Numbered from the stretch's first letter, positions 36,136-46,154 are shown. The stretch is 64,000 nt of DNA from Achromobacter piechaudii NBRC 102461 (GCF_001571245.1 NZ_BCTK01000001.1:496001-560000); one strand, 5' to 3'. A program made the numbers and translations. The notes: generated by a model from the letters alone, not told the origin.

Positions 36136-36528
36136 ATGAAATTTGGATACACCATCATTTACGTGCCCGATGTGGCGGCATCGCTGTCGTTCTTTGAACG
36201 CGCCTTCGGTTTTCCGATCCGGTTCCTGCACGAGTCGAAAACCTATGGCGAACTGGACACTGGCGACACCACGCTGTCGTTCGCCGCGCATGAACTGGCC
36301 GACATGAATTTCGGTTCGGGCCACGTCCAGGCGTCTTCGTCTTCACTGCCTTTGGGCATGGAAGTGGCGTTCGTGACGGACGACGTGGCGGCGGCCCATG
36401 CCAAGGCTGTGTCCGAGGGCGCGTCGGAACTGAGCGCGCCCAGCGCCAAGCCCTGGGGGCAAGTGGTGTCGTATGTGCGTTGCCCGGACGGTACGCTGGT
36501 GGAGCTTTGCACGCCGGTGCAGGGATAA
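36136..36528 (+). CDS. VOC/glyoxalase superfamily protein
   Basis: 130 residues, one VOC domain of two beta-alpha-beta-beta-beta units. The start MKFGYTIIYVPDVAASLSFFERAFGF, the segment ELDTGDTTLSFAAHEL, the second-half strand MEVAFVTDDVAAAHAKAVSEG and the end RCPDGTLVELCTPVQ fit the family. The His of the first half (HESKTYG/AAHELAD) and the Glu of the last motif (LVELCTP) are candidate metal ligands. Such proteins include glyoxalases, dioxygenases and resistance proteins, and the substrate is open. It follows GlpP after 102 bases in the same direction and may be a separate unit. Confidence 0.82.
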   Translation: MKFGYTIIYVPDVAASLSFFERAFGFPIRFLHESKTYGELDTGDTTLSFAAHELADMNFGSGHVQASSSSLPLGMEVAFVTDDVAAAHAKAVSEGASELSAPSAKPWGQVVSYVRCPDGTLVELCTPVQG

Positions 36529-36544
36529 ATCCGGGCTAGCCAGG

Positions 36545-37762
36545 CTAGGGCACTTCCGTCAGTTGAGCCAGTTGCGCATCGTCGGGAAAGCCGCGCGTTC
36601 GATAGCGGACCGGGTAGCCCGGCTCGCGCGCCAGCAAGGGTTCCAGCAGGTGCGCCGCCTGGTCCCATGAAACGACGCGGACTTCGCCGATGTCGTCCTG
36701 GGCGTCCGGGCGCACCAGCGCCAGACGGTCGACTTTGGGCAGCGACGTGTCCACCCCGCGTGTCCAGGACGCCAACGAAAACGACATGGCCGGCTCTTCG
36801 TCAGTGGTGAAGAGGTTGTAGTTCGCCACGAAAATGTCGTGGCCTTGTTCCTCATGGATATGGTCGAGCACGGCCTTCTGTGCGTCGTATTCCGATTTGT
36901 CCAACAGGCGCGCCAGATGCGCCAGCCGTTGCGCCAGCACCGGGTCTGTCGGCTCATAGCGCTGCGGCTGACGGTCATTGAAGTGGTACATGTGCGCGCT
37001 GACCGATCGGCCTTGCATGAGCGCCTGGAGCGACAGCTCGACCATGTTGGAAAGTCCCTCATCGTCGTTGTCGCCGGTGACCAGCAGCACGTCGCGCGTG
37101 GGCATCATGAACACTGGGCGACCCCGTACCGGCACGCGTTCGATCATGTCGGGCAGCAGGGCGCGGCTGATGTCATAGCCGTCTGCCCAGGCGCCACGGT
37201 GCACGCCAGGGGAAATTTCGGCGAAGTCGTCGGGGGTGTCGCGCAGGTTGTCGATGGCGATGGCCAGCGCCTGTTCAAACGTCAACTGCCATGCGGCCTC
37301 GGGGCCGTTGGTCAGGGTGGAGATGGCGTCCGGGTGGTCCAGCGCCAGCAGCACGACGCAGTCGTCCCCAAAGGGCAGGTAGGCGGGGTGGAAGGCGGCA
37401 TCGTTTCCCTCGGTGCGCACGTGGTGCAGGCGCACGTCTTCCAATGCGGTGCGGCTGCGGATGACGGCGCGCAGCATGGGCCGCGCCACGCTTGCCTGCT
37501 GCGGCGTCAGTTGCTTGCTGCTGGCCAGGGCCGACACAAAGCCTTGCAGCGCGCGCTTTTGCTGGGCGCCCTGCGTATTGCAATAGGCGTGGTAGGCGTT
37601 GTGCAGGTTGAAGAACGAGCCTTCGCCCAGTAGCAAGCGGAATTCATCGGCCTTGTAGCTCAGGTCGCCCTCGAATCCCTGCCTGCGCGCCGCCTCGACG
37701 AAGAGCTTGGCGAATTGGTCCTGCGTAGGCTTGCGCCGGAACAGCGTGTCGAAAAAACCCAT
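36545..37762 (-). CDS. Protein of unknown function, DUF1444-like
   Basis: 405 residues with no membrane segment. The N-terminal region (residues 1-90) begins MGFFDTLFRRKPTQDQFAKLF. The middle has NLRDTPDDFAEISPGVHRGAWADGYD, and MPTRDVLLVTGDNDDEGLSNM at about 230-250 resembles the DUF1444 (YtpQ) pattern NLR, then PNRDF. The C-terminal part has DHIHEEQGHDIFVANYNLF, and the end is basic/Pro-rich. I am not certain of the family. It stands alone, on the minus strand, with its start about 175 bases from cytochrome b561; the VOC gene ends convergently 16 bases away. Confidence 0.6.
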   Translation of the reverse strand: MGFFDTLFRRKPTQDQFAKLFVEAARRQGFEGDLSYKADEFRLLLGEGSFFNLHNAYHAYCNTQGAQQKRALQGFVSALASSKQLTPQQASVARPMLRAVIRSRTALEDVRLHHVRTEGNDAAFHPAYLPFGDDCVVLLALDHPDAISTLTNGPEAAWQLTFEQALAIAIDNLRDTPDDFAEISPGVHRGAWADGYDISRALLPDMIERVPVRGRPVFMMPTRDVLLVTGDNDDEGLSNMVELSLQALMQGRSVSAHMYHFNDRQPQRYEPTDPVLAQRLAHLARLLDKSEYDAQKAVLDHIHEEQGHDIFVANYNLFTTDEEPAMSFSLASWTRGVDTSLPKVDRLALVRPDAQDDIGEVRVVSWDQAAHLLEPLLAREPGYPVRYRTRGFPDDAQLAQLTEVP

Positions 37763-37937
37763 GTGCCTGCCTTTGAATCAGAGGGTGGGCGACGCGCCGG
37801 CCCCCACGACGGGTCATTGTGGCCACGGTTCGCGGCCACGTCCAGCGTTGACGCCGCGCAGTGGCAAGCGTCGCTCAGGACGCCGTAAGTCGGAAATCAA
37901 TACGCTTGCCGGTTACCTTAAGACTCAGAGCCCATTG

Positions 37938-39456
<1,519 letters not shown>

Positions 39457-39525
39457 AGCAGGCGCGCATGCCATCGGCGCCGACTTGCTATACGATCCTG
39501 GCCAAACCACTTTAGGGAGGCCTGG

Positions 39526-39834
39526 ATGTCTTTTTACGTGATCGTCGCCGTTCGAAAAGAGCCCGTCACCGGGCACATTGCCTACGTGCGCTGGGGCCAG
39601 GCGGAACGCGGCGTGCCGGGCTGGGTCACCGAGCCCGTCACGGCGTCGGCGTCGGAGGTCATCGACGTGATCAAGGACGGGGCGGACGTGGAAACCGCCA
39701 TCAGCGTGGACGGCACCAGCGTGGCGCTGCGTCCCGTTCGAGTGCTGAGGACCGACGACGGCAGCGAGCTGCTGGCCTCTGTGCCTGCCCCCAGTTCCAC
39801 GCTGCACACGCTGTTCGATCTGCCGGAGTTCTAG
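39526..39834 (+). CDS. Hypothetical protein
   Basis: 102 residues of no recognised family. The start MSFYVIVAVRKEPVTGHIAYVRWGQAE is preceded by AGGGAGG with normal spacing, which supports translation. The chain is acidic and predicted mixed alpha/beta: YVRWGQAERG, ASEVIDVIKDGADVETAISV, and VALRPVRVLRTDDGSELLASV. There is no signal peptide or membrane segment. Its TAG stop shares the palindrome CTAG with the TAG of the convergent acetyltransferase, so the two genes overlap by three bases. Confidence 0.65.
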   Translation: MSFYVIVAVRKEPVTGHIAYVRWGQAERGVPGWVTEPVTASASEVIDVIKDGADVETAISVDGTSVALRPVRVLRTDDGSELLASVPAPSSTLHTLFDLPEF

Positions 39835-40325
39835 GCGGGCAGGCGGCGGCCTTCGGCAAAGCCCGTCAGCGCGTCGCCGGTCAGGCGGTAGCGCACCCAT
39901 TCATCCAGCGGCACCGCGCCAATCGACACGTAGAAGTCGATGGCTGGCTTGTTCCAGTCCAGCACGCTCCATTCCAGCCGTCCGCAACCGTTGGCCACCG
40001 CCTCCTGCGCCAGGTGGCGCAGCAGATCGCGTCCGGCCCCGATGCCGCGGTGTTCGGGCGTGATGTACAGGTCTTCCAGGTAAATGCCGTTCTTGCCGAG
40101 CCAGGTGGAATAGCTGTAGAAATAGACGGCATACCCGATGGGCTTTCCATCTACCAGGCACATCAACGCCTTGGCGGGCGCCTGGGGGGCGAAAAGAGTA
40201 CGGGCGACGTCGTCCGCGCTGGCGATCACTTCGTGCGCGGCACGTTCGTAGACGGCCAGTTCAGTGATGAAGGCGTAGATCTGGGCCGCGTCCGAGAGGG
40301 TGGCGGGGCGGATGGCGATATTCAC
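39831..40325 (-). CDS. GNAT family N-acetyltransferase
   Basis: 164 residues. The acetyl-CoA-binding motif is complete (YLEDLYITPEHRGIGAGRDLLRHLAQEAVANGCGRLEWSV), followed by DWNKPAIDFYVSIGAVPLDEW, so the whole fold is present. The substrate is not predictable; related proteins acetylate diamines, amino acids or peptides. A GTG start at 40325 has GGAGGA seven bases upstream, whereas the longer TTG-started frame would use that site as coding sequence. It ends convergently with the small gene at 39834. Confidence 0.88.
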   Translation of the reverse strand: MNIAIRPATLSDAAQIYAFITELAVYERAAHEVIASADDVARTLFAPQAPAKALMCLVDGKPIGYAVYFYSYSTWLGKNGIYLEDLYITPEHRGIGAGRDLLRHLAQEAVANGCGRLEWSVLDWNKPAIDFYVSIGAVPLDEWVRYRLTGDALTGFAEGRRLPA

Positions 40326-40424
40326 GTTGACTTCCTCCAAATAGGAGGGCCATGCTACCTGCTATTGCGGGCGCCTGCTGGCGGGGCGTCGGGGTCTGAC
40401 GCATACACAAAGGGGACATCCTCT

Positions 40425-42056
40425 ATGGCTCAGTCTGATGCTGCCGCAGGTCCGACGCCGCCACGCAGGCGGCGCCGCTTGTCCTGGATCTGGCTGGTTC
40501 CGGTTGTGGCCGTGATAGGCGGACTGGCGCTGGTGCTGCAAGCGTGGCTGAATGCGGGCCCCACGGCGACCGTTCACTTCCAGACGGCCGAAGGGTTGGA
40601 AGCCGGCAAGACGCAGGTTCGGTACAAGGAAGTCACGGTCGGGCTGGTCGAACGCGTCAATCTGAATGCAGATCGCACCGGCGTGGTGGTGACCATTCGC
40701 GTCGACAAGGACGCGGCTACGCTGTTGCGTGAAGGAACCGTATTCTGGGTGGTCCGACCGCGATTGACCCTGAGCGGCGTGTCCGGCCTGGGCACGCTGT
40801 TGTCCGGTTCGTATATCGGCTTGGATCCCGTTGGCGGCCAGGGCAAAAATGGCGTCCAGGGCGAACGCAAAAGCGACTTCATCGGATTGGAAATCCCACC
40901 CGAGGTGGCCCAGGATCGCGCGGGAAAGCGCTTTACGCTGCACGCGAACGACCTGGGGTCGCTGGATGTCGGTTCGCCCCTGTACTACCGCCGCATCGCC
41001 GTCGGCCAGGTCGTGAGCTACCGGCTGGCCAAGGGCGGGGACGGCGTCGACGTGCAGGTGTTCGTCGACGCCCCGAATGACCTTTACGTCAACGAAAACA
41101 CGCGCTTCTGGAATGCCAGCGGGGTGGACTTCAGCGTGGATGCGCGCGGTCTGCAAATGCGGTCACAGTCCCTGGTTTCGGTCATCATCGGTGGCGTCGC
41201 TTTCGACACCCTGGGTCAGCATGAACGGCAACCCGCGGCAGCGGGCACCGCTTTTCCGCTGTTCTCAAGCGAAGAGTCGGCCCGTGCCCAGCCCGACGGC
41301 ATTCCACTGCGCGTGCGCATGCGTTTCGACCAGTCCGTGCGTGGGTTGGTGGTGGGGGCTCCCATCGACGCGTACGGCGTCACCGTGGGCAAGGTGGACG
41401 CCATCAACCTGGATTTTGACGAGACGACAAAGCAGTTCTACGCCCTGGTTTCCGCCACGCTGTACCCCGAACGCCTGGGGGCGCAGACGTTCGAGCGAAT
41501 CAAGGATTTCGCGGGGCCGGACACGCGGCATCCCAGCGGCGTGTTGATGGCCGCGTTGGTCGCGCGGGGCACGCGCGCCCAGTTGCGCATCGGCAATCTG
41601 TTGACGGGGCAACTCTACGTGGCGCTGGCTGAATTTCCGAATGCCAAGCCGGTGACTTTCACGATGGAAGACCAGCCCTTCATTCCTACAGTGCCCAACA
41701 ACCTGGACCAGTTGCAGCAGCAACTGAACAGCATCCTGACCAAGGTCGAGAAGGTGCCGTTCGACGAGATCGGCACCGAGCTGGCTGGCGCGCTGCGTGG
41801 GGCAAGCAAGCTGGTCAAGCGGCTGGACGGGCAATTGGCCCCCGAGGCGCAGGCCGTGCTGCGCCAGGCCAACCGGTCGCTGGCCGCCGTGGGCGCTTTG
41901 CTGGCGCCCGAATCGGACTTACCGGTAAATACGGATACTGCCCTGCGTGAGCTGGGTCGGGCGGCGCGCTCGCTAAGGCAACTGTCCGATTATTTGCAGG
42001 CCCACCCGGACGCGCTGTTGCGCGGCAGGGCGCAGGACGCGGCGCCGAGCAAGTAA
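40425..42056 (+). CDS. pqiB: PqiB-like MCE-domain lipid-transport protein
   Basis: 543 residues. A basic N-terminus (PPRRRRRLSWIWLVPVVAVIGGLALVLQAW) holds the single membrane anchor (about 20-42). Three MCE domains follow in the periplasm: ATVHFQTAEGLEAGKTQVRYKEVTVGLVE, KRFTLHANDLGSLDVGSPLYYRRIAVGQVV, and LRVRMRFDQSVRGLVVGAPIDAYGVTVGKV. The end is helical (residues about 430-520). PqiB hexamers form a syringe-like tunnel between inner and outer membranes (established). The partners PqiA (membrane permease) and PqiC (outer-membrane lipoprotein) are absent next to it, so it is an orphan here. Upstream in-frame codons to 40014 are inside the acetyltransferase gene and not used. Confidence 0.9.
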   Translation: MAQSDAAAGPTPPRRRRRLSWIWLVPVVAVIGGLALVLQAWLNAGPTATVHFQTAEGLEAGKTQVRYKEVTVGLVERVNLNADRTGVVVTIRVDKDAATLLREGTVFWVVRPRLTLSGVSGLGTLLSGSYIGLDPVGGQGKNGVQGERKSDFIGLEIPPEVAQDRAGKRFTLHANDLGSLDVGSPLYYRRIAVGQVVSYRLAKGGDGVDVQVFVDAPNDLYVNENTRFWNASGVDFSVDARGLQMRSQSLVSVIIGGVAFDTLGQHERQPAAAGTAFPLFSSEESARAQPDGIPLRVRMRFDQSVRGLVVGAPIDAYGVTVGKVDAINLDFDETTKQFYALVSATLYPERLGAQTFERIKDFAGPDTRHPSGVLMAALVARGTRAQLRIGNLLTGQLYVALAEFPNAKPVTFTMEDQPFIPTVPNNLDQLQQQLNSILTKVEKVPFDEIGTELAGALRGASKLVKRLDGQLAPEAQAVLRQANRSLAAVGALLAPESDLPVNTDTALRELGRAARSLRQLSDYLQAHPDALLRGRAQDAAPSK

Positions 42057-42152
42057 ATCGAGCGACCTCGGGCATGGCACTTGCTGATGGGTTCTTCACG
42101 AACGGTTGCGGCACTGCGGCCGTCGATGCGGTATCCGAGGGGGGAGAACCGA

Positions 42153-42410
42153 ATGGATCACAGTGAAATGATGGCCCGCATGATTTCCCAGCACGTGGCG
42201 CCTGATAAGTTGGACGGTTGGGATGGCGTGCTGTCCGCCTACGCCGATTGTCTGTTGGAGGTCCAAGGCAAGCTGAGCGATGCCGACGTCAGCCGGTTCC
42301 TGGACGTGGGCGCACGGGTGTTTCGGTCGTGCTGTCAGGACGAGGCGCGTCAACGTTGGACCGCCGAGGAATTGGTGGCCTTCCACCGCAAGCCCGACTG
42401 CGACGCGTGA
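42153..42410 (+). CDS. Hypothetical small protein
   Basis: 85 residues, no recognised family. The ATG at 42153 has GGGGAG six to seven bases upstream. The sequence MDHSEMMARMISQHVAPDKLDGWDGVLSAYADCLLEVQGKLSDADVSRFLDVGARVFRSCC is helical and acidic with two adjacent cysteines (RSCCQDEARQRW). It could be a cytosolic regulator or a small domain, but nothing more can be said. It lies 96 bases after pqiB in the same direction. Confidence 0.55.
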   Translation: MDHSEMMARMISQHVAPDKLDGWDGVLSAYADCLLEVQGKLSDADVSRFLDVGARVFRSCCQDEARQRWTAEELVAFHRKPDCDA

Positions 42411-42449
42411 GCGCTTCGCTTCCGAGCGATCAAGCCGGCGACAGATCGG

Positions 42450-42758
42450 TCAATAGAGGCACTGGCTAAGGGCGAATTTGCGGCCGAAAGCGTGGACCTC
42501 GTCTCCATCCACCGACGCCGCCAGATCCCAGTGTCCGCCGCGGGTGACAAGGAAAGATTGACCGGTCAGCGCATGCCGCAATGCAAAGCGCCAGAAGGCG
42601 GATTCAGATCCCAGCGGTTCCAGGTCATGCGGCCCGATCATCAGGCGCGTAGGGCGTGGCGTCGCGCCCAAAGACCATCGCAGCGCAATCGCCAGGAAGG
42701 CGAACCTCGCCGATAGCGAAGACGGTTGAACGCAAAGGACTCGAATCTTGTTGCTCAT
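42450..42758 (-). CDS. Hypothetical protein
   Basis: 102 residues, no recognised family. The ATG at 42758 has AAGGTGG five bases upstream. It has an N-terminal strand and basic segment (MSNKIRVLCVQPSSLSARFAFLAIALRW) and a C-terminal part with FALRHALTGQSFLVTRGGHWDLAASVDGDEVHAFGRKFALSQ. There is no signal peptide. It is separated from the TetR gene by about 135 bases that hold no recognised element. Confidence 0.45.
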   Translation of the reverse strand: MSNKIRVLCVQPSSLSARFAFLAIALRWSLGATPRPTRLMIGPHDLEPLGSESAFWRFALRHALTGQSFLVTRGGHWDLAASVDGDEVHAFGRKFALSQCLY

Positions 42759-42894
42759 GGGCGCCACCTTTTGCAGGTGCTAATGAGCGTAGCAAAGACG
42801 CGCGTGACGTTCTATACCGCCTTTGCTGTATTTCGATGCGTAAGGTCCGAGGATTGGCGGCATCTGCCGATAAGCAATGATCAGGACGACGCGG

Positions 42895-43479
42895 TCAGCG
42901 CCGCCGCAAGCCTTCGAGCAAGCTGTCCAGCGTGTGCAACGCTGCATCCAGGCGTTCTTCGCCCTCTGTGGCGCTAGCGATCCACAATGCGCTGTCCGTC
43001 AATCCGCCATTGATGAAATGCGCGAGTGCTCGGGGAGCGACAGCGTTGATGAGCTGGTCTTCGACCAGTTGCTGGATCAACGCCTCCATTGATGCGATGC
43101 ACTGCGATGGCGCCGCGTTCGGTGCCGCGCCCAACACCGCTGGCGCGTCTTGCAGCACGATTCTTCGAATGGCCGGTTCGGTCGCCATCCGCAGATAGGC
43201 GCGGCACCGCTCGCGCAGCGCCGTCCAGGCATCAGGCGCCGTGTCGGAAATGTCCGTAAGGCGTTGGTCCATTTCGTCGTCGATCTGTTCGACCACCGCC
43301 GCCAGCAAACCCTTCTTGTCGTCAAAATGGTGATACAAAGCGCCTCGCGTCAGCCCGGCCTGGGCGGTGAGATCGTCCATGGACGTCGCCGCATAACCGA
43401 CGCGCTCGAACGCGTGCCGGGCAGTGGCCAGCAGTTTGGCGCGGGTGGCTTCGATCATTTGTGCGCGAGTGCGGGACAT
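42895..43479 (-). CDS. TetR family transcriptional regulator
   Basis: 194 residues. The N-terminal helix-turn-helix (LLATARHAFERVGYAATSMDDLTAQAGLTRGALYHHFDDKKGLL) is typical TetR. The ligand domain has SDTAPDAWTALRERCRAYLRM and the APAVLGAAPNAA stretch of the C-terminal pocket. The ATG at 43479 has GGGGGAG six bases upstream. It is divergent from an MFS transporter; the 95-bp gap carries a 17-bp palindrome that lies on the transporter promoter, so it should repress the transporter and probably itself until an inducer binds. Confidence 0.93.
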   Translation of the reverse strand: MSRTRAQMIEATRAKLLATARHAFERVGYAATSMDDLTAQAGLTRGALYHHFDDKKGLLAAVVEQIDDEMDQRLTDISDTAPDAWTALRERCRAYLRMATEPAIRRIVLQDAPAVLGAAPNAAPSQCIASMEALIQQLVEDQLINAVAPRALAHFINGGLTDSALWIASATEGEERLDAALHTLDSLLEGLRRR

Positions 43480-43514
43480 GCGCGTCTCCCCCTGACATAC
43501 GGTGCGTAGCTTAA

Positions 43515-43543
43515 TTGACATACGCAATGTATGTGAATACGAT
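43515..43543 (+). promoter_or_regulatory. Promoter of the MFS gene overlapped by a TetR operator
   Basis: TTGACA (43515-43520), a 17-bp spacer and TACGAT (43538-43543) form a strong promoter. ACATAC-N5-GTATGT (43518-43534) is a near-perfect palindrome over the -35 and spacer. A further ACATAC half-site lies at 43494-43499. Binding of TetR here would exclude RNA polymerase. Confidence 0.75.
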
Positions 43544-43574
43544 CTGCCCGTCCACATGAATTCGAAGGTCGTCG

Positions 43575-44765
43575 GTGTCCAATCCGTATCGTGAGCTGTT
43601 CAATGCACCCGGGGCCCTGGGTTTCGTCCTGGCCGGCGCCATCGCGCGCCTGCCGCTGCCGATGATTGGCATCGGCATCATCACGATGCTGTCAGAAGTG
43701 CGGGGCAGTTACGGATTGGCGGGCTCCGTTGCGGCCACCTTTGCGCTGGCCACGGCCTTGCTGGCGCCGCGCATTTCCCGGCTGGTCGACCGCCATGGGC
43801 AGGGACGCGTGCTACCGCTTGCCGCCGGTGCCTGCGTGACGGCGCTGATCTGCCTGTCCGCCTGCGTGCATTGGAACGCGCCGGATTGGACACTGTTTCT
43901 GTTTGCCGCGTTGGCGGGCACCTTGCCCAGCATGCCGGCCATGATCCGCGCCCGCTGGACGGAAATCTTCCGCGACCAGCCGCAACTGCGCACGGCATAT
44001 GCGCTGGAGTCGGTGGCCGACGAGGTCAGCTTCATCCTGGGACCGCCCTTGGCCGTGGGGCTCAGTGTGATGTTCTTTCCGCAGGCGGGTCCGCTCGTCG
44101 CCGCGTTGTTGTTGGCGGTGGGCGTGACGGCATTCGTATCGCAACGCGCCACCGCGCCAGCGGTAGAGGCCCGGCCAGCAGGGCGCCAGGCGTCGGTGCT
44201 GCGCATGCCGTCCATGCGCGCCCTGGTGGCGATGATGGCGGCCATGGGCGTCATCGTGGGCACCATCGACGTGTTGAGCGTGGCCTTTGCGCGGGCGCAA
44301 GGTGTACCCGCCGGCGCCAGCCTCGTGCTGTCGGCCTACGCGCTGGGTTCGTGCGTGGCGGGGCTGGCGTTCGGCGTCATGAAATTCAAGATGCCGCTGG
44401 CGCGCCTGCTGTCGATCGCAGCGGCCGTGACGGCATTCACGACCTTGCCGCTGCTGCTGGTGAACGATCTGCTGACCCTGGCGCTGGGTGTGTTGCTGGC
44501 CGGGCTGTCGTTCGCGCCGACCATGATCATTGCGATGGCTTTGGTCGAGAGCAATGTGCCGGGCCAGCGCCTGACGGAAGGCCTGACGTGGCTGATCACG
44601 GGATTGGGCGCGGGCGTGGCGGCGGGGGCGGCGATAGCGGGCTGGGTGGTCGATCACTACGGTGTGCAAGCGGGTTTCTGGACGGCGGCGGCAGCCGGCG
44701 CGGTGGTGCTGCTGGTGGCTTTGCCGGGCGCTCGGATGCAAGCGGCGACGAACGCCGCGCGGTAG
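43575..44765 (+). CDS. MFS transporter under TetR control
   Basis: 396 residues with twelve predicted membrane helices. The sequence has MLSEVRGSYGLAGSVAATFALATALLAPRISRLVDRHGQGRVLP, an MFS A-motif-like turn, and the second-half helices LVAMMAAMGVIVGTIDVLSVAFARA and SFAPTMIIAMALVESNVPGQRLTEGLTW. The general shape is that of a sugar or drug efflux porter; the substrate is not predictable. A GTG at 43575 with AAGG nearby is the start. Control by the divergent TetR protein suggests an efflux pump induced by its substrate. Confidence 0.9.
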   Translation: MSNPYRELFNAPGALGFVLAGAIARLPLPMIGIGIITMLSEVRGSYGLAGSVAATFALATALLAPRISRLVDRHGQGRVLPLAAGACVTALICLSACVHWNAPDWTLFLFAALAGTLPSMPAMIRARWTEIFRDQPQLRTAYALESVADEVSFILGPPLAVGLSVMFFPQAGPLVAALLLAVGVTAFVSQRATAPAVEARPAGRQASVLRMPSMRALVAMMAAMGVIVGTIDVLSVAFARAQGVPAGASLVLSAYALGSCVAGLAFGVMKFKMPLARLLSIAAAVTAFTTLPLLLVNDLLTLALGVLLAGLSFAPTMIIAMALVESNVPGQRLTEGLTWLITGLGAGVAAGAAIAGWVVDHYGVQAGFWTAAAAGAVVLLVALPGARMQAATNAAR

Positions 44766-44829
44766 GCCAGGGCGTCGATAGAATGGCGGTTCCGGCGCGG
44801 TGTGGGCCGCGCCGTTCACAGGAGCACAC

Positions 44830-45228
44830 ATGTCCAGAACCGTCATCAACCCCGACACTGTTTTCAATACCGTCCAGTACGGGTTCAGTCAGGCGGTCAT
44901 CGTGACCGGCCAGCGCAGAATACTGCTGTCGGGCCAGGTCGGCGTCGACATCCATGAACGCACCGTCAGCCCGGGCCTGCAAGGCCAAACCGAAGCGGCG
45001 CTCGACAATATCGAACGCGTGCTGGCCGCTGCGGGCGCCACGCTGGCGCAAGTCATCATGTTGCGCATCTACATCTGCGACACCGTGCGCGGAGAGCAGG
45101 AAGTCATTGCGCAGGCGCTGCGGGATCGTTTCCCCCAAGACCCGCCGCCGTCGTCCTGGGTGATCGTCAGCGGCTTGTCGCTGCCCGAATGGCTGGTCGA
45201 GATCGAAGCGGAAGCCATGCTGGATTAG
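44830..45228 (+). CDS. RidA/YjgF family protein, first of two in the window
   Basis: 132 residues. The RidA pattern is clear: SQAVIVTGQRRILLSGQVGVD, the QGQTEAALDNIERVLAAAGATLAQVIMLRIYI segment and the C-terminal EIEAEAML. RidA trimers hydrolyse reactive enamine/imine intermediates such as 2-aminoacrylate; the key Arg in the conserved motif is present as LRIYI, where many members have RPART. The family is diverse, so it may act on other imines. AGGAGC lies just before the ATG. It sits between the MFS gene and a LysR gene; the second RidA lies 2.6 kb away. Confidence 0.88.
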   Translation: MSRTVINPDTVFNTVQYGFSQAVIVTGQRRILLSGQVGVDIHERTVSPGLQGQTEAALDNIERVLAAAGATLAQVIMLRIYICDTVRGEQEVIAQALRDRFPQDPPPSSWVIVSGLSLPEWLVEIEAEAMLD

Positions 45229-45242
45229 GGCAGGGCCCCCGG

Positions 45243-46154
45243 CTAGGGCTTGTCGCGCCACGGCGTCGTGGCGAAGGCCGCGCGCAGATGCGCCAGGAAT
45301 CCGGCGGTGCGGGCCGACTGGTCCTGGCGCGACTTCACCAGCGCCACGACGTTGGCGTCGGGCAAGTTCCAGCCGGCAAGCAGCGGCACCAGCGCCCGCG
45401 TTTGCAGATGTTCGGCGACGTCCCATTCCGAGCGTGCAACGATGCCGTGTCCCGCCAACGCCCATTGCAACGCCGCGCCGCCCGCATTGCTGGACAGCAC
45501 GGGTGCCACGCGCACCCCTACCGCCGGACCACGGCCACGCTTGAAGCGCCACAGCGTCACGTCCTCGTCGTTCTCGCGCAGGGCGATGCAGTCGTGATCG
45601 CGCAGGTCTTCGGGCTTGGCCGGGGCCCCGTGGCGCGCCAGGTATGCCGGGGACGCGCACAGGATGCGGCGATTGGGCGCCAAGGGGTAGGCCACCAATG
45701 TCGAATCGCGCAGTTCGCCGATGTGGACCATGACGTCCCAGTTGTCGGTCGCCAGCCGAGGCGGGCCGTCGGACAAGGTCAGGCTTGCCGTGATGTTGTC
45801 GCTGGTCTTGCGAAAGTCCGCCACCAGTTCCGCCATATATCGTTGCCCGAAGCCCAGCGGCGCCACGACGCGCAGATGCCCCGCCACGACGCCACGGCGG
45901 CCCGCCAGTTCGTCGGCCAGGTCGCCAAGCTCGCCGCAGATCTGCCCGGCCCGCAGCGCCAACAGGCGGCCTTCGTCGGTCAGTGCGGTGCCTCGACCCG
46001 ACCGATTGACCAGCCGGACGCCCAGACGCTTTTCCAATGCGTGTAGCCGTTGCGTGACGGCGGGCGGCGTCACGTCCAGCGCGCGCGCCGCTTGCGCTAG
46101 CGAAGGCGTCGCCGACAGGCTCAGGAAAAATCGCAGGTCGTCGGTGGTAATCAT
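45243..46154 (-). CDS. LysR family transcriptional regulator
   Basis: 303 residues. The N-terminal winged helix is LysR (DDLRFFLSLSATPSLAQAARALDVTPPAVTQRLHALEKRLGVRLVNRSGRGTALTDEG). The co-inducer domain has VVAGHLRVVAPLGFGQRYMAELVADF and DVMVHIGELRDSTLVAYPLAPNRRILCASPAYL. It is divergent from a PLP-dependent D-amino acid enzyme and a RidA. A 19-bp palindrome lies in the 117-bp gap. It should activate that pair in response to a substrate and repress itself. The neighbouring first RidA ends 14 bases away in convergent orientation. Confidence 0.93.
   Translation of the reverse strand: MITTDDLRFFLSLSATPSLAQAARALDVTPPAVTQRLHALEKRLGVRLVNRSGRGTALTDEGRLLALRAGQICGELGDLADELAGRRGVVAGHLRVVAPLGFGQRYMAELVADFRKTSDNITASLTLSDGPPRLATDNWDVMVHIGELRDSTLVAYPLAPNRRILCASPAYLARHGAPAKPEDLRDHDCIALRENDEDVTLWRFKRGRGPAVGVRVAPVLSSNAGGAALQWALAGHGIVARSEWDVAEHLQTRALVPLLAGWNLPDANVVALVKSRQDQSARTAGFLAHLRAAFATTPWRDKP

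Noticed and set aside
43812-44867. 351-residue minus-strand frame over the MFS gene
   Set aside because: His/Arg/Gln-rich antisense of a membrane protein, with no start signal; the plus-strand MFS gene is clear.
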